Part shown: piece by piece, positions 27,182-35,357 of the stretch
Position numbering within the stretch: the first letter of the stretch is position 1
Layout of the letters: the number at the start of each line of letters is the position of its first letter
NCBI RefSeq assembly: GCF_900182905.1
Contig: NZ_FXUF01000015.1
Coordinates: forward strand, 39,825-103,824
Direction: 5' to 3'
Source: Anoxynatronum buryatiense
GTDB taxonomy: Bacteria; Bacillota; Clostridia; Peptostreptococcales; Tindalliaceae
Length of the DNA stretch: 64,000 nucleotides
Position numbers and translations under genes: made by a program
The notes under the pieces: model-generated
The model's input: only the letters and a program-made list of their open reading frames with translations
Databases searched by the model: none
What the model was told of the DNA's origin: nothing

Positions 27182-28063
27182 TTAGTAAAACTGCTGCAAA
27201 TAGTTTTCCACTTCTTGCCGGTTTCCCTTGAAGGGTTCCGGCTTTTCCATTTTTAGCGATACCAGTGCTGCCGCATAGCGGGCGGCTTCCAGTACTGATT
27301 TTTCCAGTCTTTCGGTGATATAGGCACTGAAGCAGCTGTCGCCTCTGCCGGTTCTCCCGGTCAGGTTGCGGGGTTTCAATGGAACCACCGCCCCTTCGTC
27401 ACGGTTCTGCACCAACACCTCTGTGTTGTGGGTAATCATCACTTCTTTGGCGCCCCATTCCAGGAGCACTTTCGCCGCTTTTGAACGATCTGTTTCCCCG
27501 GTCATGATTTCGGCCTCTGCCGCATCTGTTTTCAGATAGTCAATGTATGGCAGCCATTTGCGTTTCTCTTCCCAGTCGCGAAATACCATGCTGCCGCCCT
27601 CATTTCGACGAAGGAATGCCTGTGCGTCCACCGCCAGTTTCCCTCGTGATGCCAGCTCCGGCAACAGTGCCGGGTCAAAATCACCGGCAATGAGACCTCC
27701 TAAATGGTAGATGCGGGAGGTCACCGGCGGCAGGTCTGCCACTGTAAAAGGCGCTGCCACCCGCAAAGCTGTACAGATTCTCCTCTCCCGGTCTTCTGTC
27801 AGGTATTCGTTTCGGATGGAGGTGGTCACCGGTGATGCCGTGTGAAATAAATTTTCTTTAGGGACATTAAAAATGGTTTCCAACATCTTTTGATCTTCTT
27901 CTGACGTTTTTGTCAGCACTCCCACCCGCCAGCCACCAGCCACAGCAGCATGAGAACTGTAAACCACCGCTCCTCCAAAGCTTCGGCTTTCCTGGCCCTG
28001 ATAAATATTGCAGTCTAAAGACACATGTCCAATAATAAACGTGTCACAGTTTCGTTTTTTCAT
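27182..28063 (-). CDS. PfkB family carbohydrate kinase
   Basis: This 293-residue kinase of the ribokinase family has the C-terminal catalytic signature in the form NLTGRTGRGDSCFSAYI (anion hole and catalytic Asp) and an N-terminal GHVSLDCNIYQ with SFGGAVVYSSHAAVAGG. PfkB enzymes phosphorylate sugars or nucleosides. It is the last gene of the sugar ABC operon, so it probably phosphorylates the imported sugar or its breakdown product; the substrate cannot be named. Shine-Dalgarno GGGGGG lies before the ATG. Confidence 0.85.
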   Translation of the reverse strand: MKKRNCDTFIIGHVSLDCNIYQGQESRSFGGAVVYSSHAAVAGGWRVGVLTKTSEEDQKMLETIFNVPKENLFHTASPVTTSIRNEYLTEDRERRICTALRVAAPFTVADLPPVTSRIYHLGGLIAGDFDPALLPELASRGKLAVDAQAFLRRNEGGSMVFRDWEEKRKWLPYIDYLKTDAAEAEIMTGETDRSKAAKVLLEWGAKEVMITHNTEVLVQNRDEGAVVPLKPRNLTGRTGRGDSCFSAYITERLEKSVLEAARYAAALVSLKMEKPEPFKGNRQEVENYLQQFY

Positions 28064-28084
28064 GGTTCCCCCCGTCTCGCACCC

Positions 28085-29167
28085 TTATGCGTAGGCTTTG
28101 CCTGTGTCGATATGGAAAAGCTTCATTTTACCGGACTGAACACCCAGTGAAATGCTGTCGCCCAGAAGAATGTTGGCCTGAGGCTGAACCAGTGCCCGCA
28201 CAAAAACACCGTCACGTTCAATTCGAATTAATGTATCCCGGCCAATGGTTTCTTTGTGAATAACCTTCCCTGTAAAGGCAGTGTGCGCTGTGTCGTTGGT
28301 GACGAACCAGTCTTCCGGCCGTATACCTGCCTGACACCGCTGCCCGGTGGGCAATGCCTCTCTGAATACATCTGTCAGCGGAACCGCATGCTCCATGGTA
28401 TGCAGCCTGATGCCCGGCATGCCAGCATCTGTGCATACCGCCTCCATCAGATTAATGGGTGGATTCCCTAAAAAAGCGGCTACAAAGGCATTGGCTGGTT
28501 TTTCGTACATTTCCTGAGGGGGACAGAATTGCTGCTGATGTCCAGCGTTCATGATGAGAATTTTGTCTGATATACTCATGGCTTCTTCCTGATCGTGGGT
28601 CACAAAGATGGTGGTGACGCCTGTCTCACGCTGAATACGTCTGATTTCTTCTCTGGTTTCCAGCCGCAGCCTGGCGTCCAGATTTGACAGCGGCTCATCC
28701 AGCAACAACAGTTTGGGACTACCGGCCAGTGCTCTTGCAATGGCCACCCGTTGCTGTTGGCCTCCTGAAAGCTGTCGGGGTTTCCGCTTTAGCAGTTCTC
28801 CAATTTTCACCAGTTCCGCCATGTCCATGGCTCGCCGGGCCCGCTCTTTTTCCGGTGCTTTTTTTATCTTTAAAGGAAATTCGATGTTTTCCTGAACAGT
28901 CATGTGTGGGTACAGTGCATAATTCTGAAAAACCATTCCTATGCCCCGATTTTCTGGCCGCACCTGATTCATCAACTGGCTGCCAAAATAGATCTCCCCT
29001 GCTGTCGGCTGATGTAGTCCCGCCAGAAGAAAGAGGGTGGTACTTTTTCCACAACCGCTGGGTCCCAGCAGTGAAATAAGATTCCCCGGCTCAAAATCCA
29101 CTGATAATTGATCCAATGCTGTGACATCATTGAACTTCATGGTCACTTCTTTCATTGTGATCTTCAT
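28085..29167 (-). CDS. Sugar ABC importer ATPase (UgpC/MsmX-like)
   Basis: This 360-residue ATPase has Walker [20 protein letters not shown], signature LSGGQQQRVAIARALAGSP, Walker B LLLLDEPLSNLDARLR, switch FVTHDQEEAM and a C-terminal TOBE/OB regulatory domain (AGIRPEDWFV). It resembles the ATPases of CUT1 oligosaccharide and G3P importers. It serves the two permeases and the lipoprotein encoded upstream (30220-33481), although an MBL-fold gene is inserted between. GGAGGTGGT precedes the ATG. Confidence 0.9.
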   Translation of the reverse strand: MKITMKEVTMKFNDVTALDQLSVDFEPGNLISLLGPSGCGKSTTLFLLAGLHQPTAGEIYFGSQLMNQVRPENRGIGMVFQNYALYPHMTVQENIEFPLKIKKAPEKERARRAMDMAELVKIGELLKRKPRQLSGGQQQRVAIARALAGSPKLLLLDEPLSNLDARLRLETREEIRRIQRETGVTTIFVTHDQEEAMSISDKILIMNAGHQQQFCPPQEMYEKPANAFVAAFLGNPPINLMEAVCTDAGMPGIRLHTMEHAVPLTDVFREALPTGQRCQAGIRPEDWFVTNDTAHTAFTGKVIHKETIGRDTLIRIERDGVFVRALVQPQANILLGDSISLGVQSGKMKLFHIDTGKAYA

Positions 29168-29277
29168 TGCAACACCACCTCCGTTGATCAGGCATGTAAC
29201 TGTCGACCATCCATTGCTGACAGCACATCCCCTCGTATACCTTTATACCTTTTTTCGATGCCTCTCCCATGAACCGG

Positions 29278-30126
29278 TTACGATTTCACGCAGATCAGCG
29301 ATTCCTGCCATGCTTCGTTTTCTGTGAACACAAAGCGTACCCCCGAATGATCACACCCGCTGTTTTTTTCTGCTGTTTTAACCACCTGTGCATGGGGAGC
29401 GTATTTTTTCACATGCGTTTCAAAATCTGCCGAGGGCAGCTCCCATGTTCCTTCATCATCTGCCGACACCACGATCCATTGCAGTTGGGCACACGTCAAC
29501 AGCACTGCCGGCAAGGCCTGTGTATCCCCATGATGGGGCGCCTGTAACACATGTACCTGATGATACAAGTCTGCTTTTTCTTCCCAGTAGTCTGACGGTA
29601 TATCTGAAGTGATCAGTGCTTTACCCTGATCGCCCGAAAGAAACACTCCCAATGAACATTCATTTAGTTTTTCTCCAATGGCCGCGTCTCCCTCATGCGT
29701 CCCCGCATGCATGACTTGGTTTATTCTTTCTGCCTTCAGGGGATCAGGCTGAAACACTGTGAGAGTCCAGGTATCAATGGATATTGCTGCTTTATCAGCA
29801 ATCAGTTTTGTGGCAATATGATGGGCCTGCAGGTTGTGCCGATGCACCGGCGACAAGCAGCCATGCCAGCATTCCCTGATCTCACATTGTTGCAACAGCT
29901 TCTCAAGACCTCCGATGTGATCATCATGCTCATGGGTAATGATCAGCAGGTCGACGGTTCGAATCCCGGTTTGGGATAGGTATTCAGACACGCGCCGGCG
30001 CTCCTTCTGATCATAGATGGAAGCTTTGTCATCTCCACAATCAACCACAATCACATGACTGTTGTCTGCTTTTCGCATGACAACACTTAACCCAAAGCCC
30101 ACATTCAGGAACTCCACCAGGTACAT
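29278..30126 (-). CDS. MBL-fold metallohydrolase, ComEC C-domain-like
   Basis: This 282-residue cytoplasmic protein has the metal-binding motif THEHDDHIGG (HxHxDH), an early VIVVDCGDD, the downstream FLSGDQGKALITSD and QAPHHGDTQALP, as in the soluble metallo-beta-lactamase domain of ComEC/Rec2. Relatives hydrolyse phosphodiesters, nucleic acids or lactones. It sits in the middle of the sugar importer operon, so it may act on the imported compound, for example an ester or phosphodiester of a sugar. No signal peptide is present. The substrate is unknown. Confidence 0.8.
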   Translation of the reverse strand: MYLVEFLNVGFGLSVVMRKADNSHVIVVDCGDDKASIYDQKERRRVSEYLSQTGIRTVDLLIITHEHDDHIGGLEKLLQQCEIRECWHGCLSPVHRHNLQAHHIATKLIADKAAISIDTWTLTVFQPDPLKAERINQVMHAGTHEGDAAIGEKLNECSLGVFLSGDQGKALITSDIPSDYWEEKADLYHQVHVLQAPHHGDTQALPAVLLTCAQLQWIVVSADDEGTWELPSADFETHVKKYAPHAQVVKTAEKNSGCDHSGVRFVFTENEAWQESLICVKS

Positions 30127-30219
30127 TTACACCACCACTTTCTTTCTTTATCATCACTGTGATTGCCATCTTTATCCTTGCCGGCATGTTCACCGGCTTC
30201 ATGATCATCATCCGGCTGT

Positions 30220-31089
30220 TTACTTGGCATTGGCTGTACGAAATGCTCTGCGGATGTAAAGAAACGATACCCCGCATACCATGATCACCATAATGATGGA
30301 TCCCGCAGCGGCATATCCTGTGTGAAAGTATCTGAATCCATACCTGTAGATGTAAAATGTGATGGTTTCAGTGGCATTGCCCGGTCCGCCTCCGGTCAAC
30401 ACATACATTTTGTCAAACACGCGAAAGGTATCGATGGTTCTCAGGAGAAGCGCCAGGGTTAATGTGGGTTTGAGCAGTGGCAGGGTGATATACCTGAAGC
30501 ATTGCCATGAGGTGGCCCCACTGACACGGGCACTCTGGTACAGGCTCTCTGGAATGGCCTGAAGCGATGCCAGCACCATTAAGAAAACAAATGGTGTCCA
30601 CTGCCAGATATCTGTTATGATAATAGCCGTCAAAGCCCAGGTGGTGCTGCTTAACCATTCAATTCTACCCAAACCGATCACTTCCAGCAGGTAATTCAAC
30701 ACCCCCTGGTCATAGGCATACATCATTTTCCAGGTCAGTGCCACAGTAATGGGCGGTAAAAGCATGGGAATCAGTACGATGGTACGAAACAGTTTTCGGT
30801 ATTTCATCTCTTTATTAAAGAAGATAGCAAAGGCTGTTCCCAGCACCAACTCAAAAAGAACGGCTGAAACCACAAAAATCAGTGTGTTCTTCACTGCATT
30901 CCAAAAATTCATATCCCTTATGATCCGCTGATAGTTTTGTATGCCCACAAAGGTTGATTGATCAAGGATATAGTCTACCCTGAAGAAGCTGGTATACGCC
31001 GCATAAAAGAGAGGATAGACCGTCAGCAACAAAAACAGCACCACCGTCGGCGTTAAAAAAATCCATGTCATTCGTTCGCTCTTTCGCAT
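30220..31089 (-). CDS. Sugar ABC importer permease (MalF/UgpA type)
   Basis: This 289-residue membrane protein has a first helix (WIFLTPTVVLFLLLTVYPLF), about six helices in all and the EAA loop SLYQSARVSGATSWQCFRYI followed by TLPLLKPTL. The EAA Glu-Ala-Ala is changed to Gln-Ser-Ala here, still compatible with ATPase docking. It pairs with the permease at 32603-33481. Confidence 0.88.
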   Translation of the reverse strand: MRKSERMTWIFLTPTVVLFLLLTVYPLFYAAYTSFFRVDYILDQSTFVGIQNYQRIIRDMNFWNAVKNTLIFVVSAVLFELVLGTAFAIFFNKEMKYRKLFRTIVLIPMLLPPITVALTWKMMYAYDQGVLNYLLEVIGLGRIEWLSSTTWALTAIIITDIWQWTPFVFLMVLASLQAIPESLYQSARVSGATSWQCFRYITLPLLKPTLTLALLLRTIDTFRVFDKMYVLTGGGPGNATETITFYIYRYGFRYFHTGYAAAGSIIMVIMVCGVSFLYIRRAFRTANAK

Positions 31090-31208
31090 ATGATCAGCCC
31101 CATCAATGGTAATTTAATGCACTATGTATGCGAATCACTTGCTCAGATATCTAAGCAAGTGATTCGTCCGAACCGGTGGATTCCACCCGTTTCTTTAAAC
31201 ACGTACTG

Positions 31209-32534
31209 TTAGGGAAGCATGTTTTTAATTTCTTCATTGGCCCGGTCAAGGCCTTCCTGAATTTCCACCTGACCTGCCAAAATCTGAGAAAGATACATGC
31301 CCCAAACATCTTCAATCTGGCTCCAATATGGGGTTCTTGGTCTGGCAACCGACCGCTCCAAAGCTTCCAGCTGCGCCGGATAATGTCTATACTTTTCAAT
31401 TAATTCGGGGTCTTGATAGACGCTTCTTCGGGTGGGAACGCCTCCCCCGATCATGGCCATTTCTTTTTGCACTTCTGCACTGGTGACCCATTTCATAAAG
31501 TCAACGGCGGCCTCAATCTTTGATGAAGTTCTGGGAACTCCCAGCAACCAGTTTCCAATCATGGCTGCTGATTCGTTCACCTGCCCCGGCACAGCTGCAA
31601 AAGCCACTTTTCCCGCTACCAGTGAATCTTCTTCATTATCCACCATCGCCACCCATGAAGGCCAAGCCACCAGCATGGCTGCCTGCCCCTGTGTCAAGGC
31701 AGTTGCGATTTGGTCGCTGTCAAAGGCCTCAACTCCAACGGGGCCAAGGTCTTTCAACTTCATGTAGGTTTCCATGGCTTTCACACCTGCTTCTGAGTTC
31801 ACCTGCGGCACTCCATTTTCATCCAACACCCGTCCGCCATAGGCCCAGAAGAGGGGCATATAATTGGAGACAATGGGATTTCCACGCTGCCCGCGCAAGG
31901 CATAGCCAAAAGTATCCGGCTCTTCCCGTGTGATGACTTCTGCTATGGCCAGCACATCATCCCAGTTTTCCGGCGGTGTCAGGTCATATTTTTCAATCAG
32001 GTCTTCCCGGTAGAAAAACATCTGCACATTGCCGATCAGTGGCAGTGCGTATAATGAACCTGTTCCGTATGGTTCCCGGGAGAGATTAATGGTGGTGGGC
32101 ACAAAATCCGGGTCGACTCCTTCAGTGAAGTAATCATCCAGATTGGCAAGGAGGTTGGCCTGTCCAAATTCCGGCATCCATGGATCATCCATCATCACCA
32201 GGTCATAGGCACCTGAATTGTTTCTAACATCCAATACAATGGTTTCCTTTAAATTATCATACGGCATGTCGTTAACCTGTACATCGATACCCGTTTCCTG
32301 TGTGTACTGAGCTGCTACAGCTTTCAGTGCATCTGCCATGGCCCCGGCTCTGGCTGCAATGGCAATGGAGGCCACACCCGGCTGATCAGCATCATTGTTT
32401 TCACTTTCCTGCGCCGGTGGGGAAGCGGGAGCCGGAGCTGGAGCTGGAGCAGCGGGCTGTCCGCAAGCTGCCAACAACATGGCTCCAACCAGTACCAGTG
32501 CCCACCAGTGCTTCTTTTGCCAAATACGTTTCAC
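31209..32534 (-). CDS. Sugar-binding lipoprotein of CUT1 ABC importer
   Basis: This 441-residue family 1 binding protein has a lipoprotein signal (KKHWWALVLVGAMLLAACGQ, lipobox LLAAC) followed by a Pro/Ala-rich linker and an acidic ENNDAD stretch. The mature part has TQETGIDVQVNDMPYDNLKE and YDLVMMDDPWMPEFGQANLL, typical of maltose/multiple-sugar-binding proteins. A C-terminal KWVTSAEVQKEMAMIGGGVP closes the usual hinge domain. It captures the sugar outside the membrane for the permease pair. The exact sugar is unknown. Confidence 0.9.
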   Translation of the reverse strand: MKRIWQKKHWWALVLVGAMLLAACGQPAAPAPAPAPASPPAQESENNDADQPGVASIAIAARAGAMADALKAVAAQYTQETGIDVQVNDMPYDNLKETIVLDVRNNSGAYDLVMMDDPWMPEFGQANLLANLDDYFTEGVDPDFVPTTINLSREPYGTGSLYALPLIGNVQMFFYREDLIEKYDLTPPENWDDVLAIAEVITREEPDTFGYALRGQRGNPIVSNYMPLFWAYGGRVLDENGVPQVNSEAGVKAMETYMKLKDLGPVGVEAFDSDQIATALTQGQAAMLVAWPSWVAMVDNEEDSLVAGKVAFAAVPGQVNESAAMIGNWLLGVPRTSSKIEAAVDFMKWVTSAEVQKEMAMIGGGVPTRRSVYQDPELIEKYRHYPAQLEALERSVARPRTPYWSQIEDVWGMYLSQILAGQVEIQEGLDRANEEIKNMLP

Positions 32535-32602
32535 GTTAGTTCCTCCTTTTCATCTCACCAATCTTCGTTGACAGTGAATCTTTTCATTGGGTTGTCCAGC
32601 AT

Positions 32603-33481
32603 TTATCCTTTCACCGCTCCCAGTGTCAGTCCCTTGATCAGATAATCCTGCAGAAAGATGACAAACACCAGAATGGGAATGGTTGATAAAATACCCCCGG
32701 CACTCATTGGTCCCCAAAGCACCAGGTACTCAGTGACCAGCCCTGATAATGCCACGGGAACGGTCACCAGATCAGGCGACTGGATAAAGATCATGGCATA
32801 CATGAACTCATTCCATGACATGACAAAACTGAAAATGGCTGTGGCAGCCAAACCTGGCGCCACCAGCGGCAGCACAATCTGCCGAAAAACCTGAAAGGGT
32901 GAAGCACCATCCACCTGAGCGCTGTGTTCAATTTCAATGGGTATCTCGCTGAAAAATCCGATGAGCATCCAAATGGCAAAGGGAAGGTTGAACACAATAT
33001 AAGCCAGGATCAATGCAATGCGTGTGTTCAGCAGGCCCACATTTCCCATGATACTGTAAAGGGGAATAACAAAAGCAACTGGTGGAAAAATGCGTGTTAG
33101 AAGGATCCATGCCAGCAACACTTGTTTTCCTTTAAACTGGTATCGAGAGAGTGCGTAAGCTGCCAGACTTCCAAAGGCAACTGCCAAAACAGAAGAAACA
33201 AAGGCCACCATGGCGCTGTTACCAATAGTTCCCAAAAATCCCATTTCCTGAAACAGCCGATGATAATTTTCCAGGGTGGGCGCATGCGGGTAGAAGGTGG
33301 GAATGCTTGAAAACTGCTCCAGTCTGCCTTTTAATGAATTATTGGCCATCCAGTAAACCGGGAAGAGCGACCACACAACAATAAAAGCCATGATTCCTGC
33401 AAATAGTCCACGGTTTCCGATGATTTTCCATTTTGATTCAACCTGATGAAGTCGGTTCTCTTCGAAACGGGTTATTGACAT
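32603..33481 (-). CDS. Sugar ABC importer permease (MalG/UgpE type)
   Basis: This protein of about 292 residues has a first helix in GLFAGIMAFIVVWSLFPVYWM, a MalG-like loop YALSRYQFKGKQVLLAWILL and the EAA loop IEIEHSAQVDGASPFQVFRQ. The longer frame reaches an ATG at 33544 that lies within the GntR operator and lacks a ribosome site. ATG 33481, preceded by GGAAGGGAG, is therefore taken as the start. It is the first gene of the operon. Confidence 0.9.
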   Translation of the reverse strand: MSITRFEENRLHQVESKWKIIGNRGLFAGIMAFIVVWSLFPVYWMANNSLKGRLEQFSSIPTFYPHAPTLENYHRLFQEMGFLGTIGNSAMVAFVSSVLAVAFGSLAAYALSRYQFKGKQVLLAWILLTRIFPPVAFVIPLYSIMGNVGLLNTRIALILAYIVFNLPFAIWMLIGFFSEIPIEIEHSAQVDGASPFQVFRQIVLPLVAPGLAATAIFSFVMSWNEFMYAMIFIQSPDLVTVPVALSGLVTEYLVLWGPMSAGGILSTIPILVFVIFLQDYLIKGLTLGAVKG

Positions 33482-33531
33482 GAACTCCGGCTCCCTTCCT
33501 GCTGTATAAGGTGCGTTGCAAACCTGATTGA

Positions 33532-33558
33532 GATGTCTATACATCTAAGACAAGTATA
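33532..33558 (-). promoter_or_regulatory. Promoter and GntR/HutC-type operator of the sugar importer operon
   Basis: On the minus strand an extended -10 (TGGTATACT, TATACT at 33558-33553) is followed at once by GATGTATAGACATC (33545-33532), a palindrome containing GTATAGAC, which fits the HutC-subfamily GT-N-TA-N-AC operator pattern. The operator covers the expected transcription start, so binding should repress. The GntR gene lies 200 bp upstream on the same strand. Confidence 0.7.
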
Positions 33559-33744
33559 CCATAATTGTTCGCATTCTTGTGTTAAGAATGGGTAAATTTT
33601 CAGTCTACTTTGTTCATCAAAAAAACAGCCGGATATTTCCAGCTGTTGCTTCGTCAATGAATGCTGCGGCCCGTATGGATTTTGCTGAGACTCACTCTTT
33701 GATTCCTTGCAGTGCTTTAAACCGCTCAGTGCTTTAAACCGCCA

Positions 33745-34461
33745 TTAACCGCGCTGTCTTCTAACCCTGAATCGAAAAACGTCATTTCTCATGTAATCAA
33801 TTGAGTACAAAACTGCTCTGTTCCGTTCATCATAATGCACTTGTTTCATAATCATAACCGTTTTGCTGCCTGTGGGGTCAATTTTTCTGATCTCCGGCGA
33901 AATACTGTCGGGAACCATTAGTTCCGAGTCGGCGCGGGCGACGTAAATTTCACAGTGCTGCTCCAGAAAAGAGAAGAGGGATCCGGCAAAATCATCATTT
34001 TCGAAGGCTTCTCCCACAAGTTGATAGGGCATCACGTTGATTGAGAAAGCCACTGCTTCATCATCTGCAAAACGTACTCTTTCAAGTACCAGCACTTCAT
34101 CGCCCTCATTCAGTCCCAACGCCTGTGCCCACTCTTTCCGGCAATTCTGTTTACCAATCGATTCACGACTTTCACTTTCACGCATGCCCGCATGCCGAAT
34201 CATGGCCCCCATGCTTTGTAATTGCTCCAGGCTGCTGGGAATACTCTCCAGAGGTTTGATAATAAAGGTGCCCACGCCATGCTTCACCAGGAGTTTTCCC
34301 TCCTGTTCCAGCAGTTTAACTGCTGCTCGAAAAGTCTCCCGGCTAACGTTGAACCGGCTGGCCATTTCGTATTCAGAAGGCAGCCTTACTCCCACTTCCA
34401 GCTGTTTTTCTTCAATCATGCGGTTGAGTTCGTCGCGAATTCGCAAGTAACTTGGTTTCAT
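33745..34461 (-). CDS. GntR family regulator, HutC subfamily
   Basis: This 238-residue repressor has an N-terminal winged helix (LPSEYEMASRFNVSRETFRA then AVKLLEQEGKLLVKHGVGTF) and a C-terminal UTRA effector domain (GDEVLVLERVRFADDEAVAF; FSFLEQHCEIYVARADSELM). UTRA regulators release DNA when they bind a sugar phosphate or related ligand. It lies directly upstream of the sugar importer operon, whose promoter contains a matching palindrome. The ligand is probably the imported or phosphorylated substrate. Shine-Dalgarno GGAGGG precedes the ATG. Confidence 0.93.
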   Translation of the reverse strand: MKPSYLRIRDELNRMIEEKQLEVGVRLPSEYEMASRFNVSRETFRAAVKLLEQEGKLLVKHGVGTFIIKPLESIPSSLEQLQSMGAMIRHAGMRESESRESIGKQNCRKEWAQALGLNEGDEVLVLERVRFADDEAVAFSINVMPYQLVGEAFENDDFAGSLFSFLEQHCEIYVARADSELMVPDSISPEIRKIDPTGSKTVMIMKQVHYDERNRAVLYSIDYMRNDVFRFRVRRQRG

Positions 34462-34548
34462 TGTATCCCTCCGGGCAGGCGTTTACTCTGGTAAAACATC
34501 GTCAATGTACTCATTCTGACCATCTCTGAACCAGATTTCCTTTTTGTC

Positions 34549-34575
34549 ATTATACCAGATGATCCTGCCATTATA
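34549..34575 (-). promoter_or_regulatory. Probable promoter region of the GntR gene
   Basis: Two TATAAT boxes on the minus strand (34575-34570 and 34554-34549) are 21 bp apart, 90-110 bp before the start. The -35 elements are unclear. The remaining bases of the 34462-34822 gap hold the terminator of the fliD operon and no recognised gene. Confidence 0.4.
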
Positions 34576-34670
34576 TATAATAATGAAAGCGGATCTGTTG
34601 AATCAGGCACTCTTTTCACCCGCGCTTGCATGCAATGCTTCCCAAAACCCGTCAACAAAGCCATTAAACT

Positions 34671-34707
34671 GCAAAAAACTGCTGTCCCGGTATAAGAGAC
34701 AGCAGTT
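34671..34707 (-). terminator. Terminator of the flaG-fliD-flgN-like operon
   Basis: Perfect 10-bp arms at 34677-34686 and 34698-34707 are followed on the minus strand by a run of T (34676-34673 plus the stem edge). It lies about 115 bp past the last gene, leaving a 3' region with nothing recognised. Confidence 0.85.
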
Positions 34708-34822
34708 ACGGGTTTGTTATCATTTGTGCTTGGGTAACAGCCAACCGACAGTTTCAGATGAGTTGCCCGCTATAACATCTTCCGCAACTCTCAAATCGCT
34801 TGAACCAAGTTTCTCACTCAGC

Positions 34823-35335
34823 TCATTTTCTTCGCGAAGGCTTTTCTTTTTGATCCATAAAGAGGGGGGGCTGGGGCTGTTTGGTATTGGCATACCCATG
34901 AATGGCCTTTTTCCCCTGCTGTACCTGGGTAATCTCTTTTTTTAAAGAGGCCATTTGCTTCTTCATGGATTCACGGTTTTCGTCATCCACCTGTTGAATC
35001 GCCTTCAATAACTGCTGCACCTGGTCAACCGCACCCTGCAGCCCATGCACTTGTTCACGGGAAATTTCTCCCGCCGGAATCTCTTCCATCGACTTGATTC
35101 CCAAATGCTCTTTCAAGCTATTAAAAGCGGTGAGAAACAGGGCATCCACCTTGTCTGCCTGTTCCATCAGCTGACCCCTTTCTGTCAAAAGAAGGGTGAA
35201 GGCTTCCAGATCAAGATTTTCCGATGTGTTCAGGAGATCCTTTTGTTCCATGGTAAAACGCAGGAGATCTTTGAGGATCCCCTGCTTTTCATTTAAATAC
35301 TGCGTCAGATTGTTCACTGTTTCATTGATGTCCAT
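34823..35335 (-). CDS. FlgN/FliT-like flagellar export chaperone
   Basis: This 170-residue protein is helical throughout with coiled-coil potential: NLTQYLNEKQGILKDLLRFT, MEQKDLLNTSENLDLEAFTL and LQGAVDQVQQLLKAIQQVDD. It ends in a basic, Gln/Pro-rich tail. Size, charge pattern and position after fliD fit FlgN (hook-filament junction chaperone) or FliT (FliD chaperone); the position favours a FliD or junction-protein partner. AGGAGG precedes the ATG. Sequence identity to the named families could not be checked. Confidence 0.6.
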   Translation of the reverse strand: MDINETVNNLTQYLNEKQGILKDLLRFTMEQKDLLNTSENLDLEAFTLLLTERGQLMEQADKVDALFLTAFNSLKEHLGIKSMEEIPAGEISREQVHGLQGAVDQVQQLLKAIQQVDDENRESMKKQMASLKKEITQVQQGKKAIHGYANTKQPQPPLFMDQKEKPSRRK

Positions 35336-35357
35336 AACTGCCTCCTGAAAGAAATCC

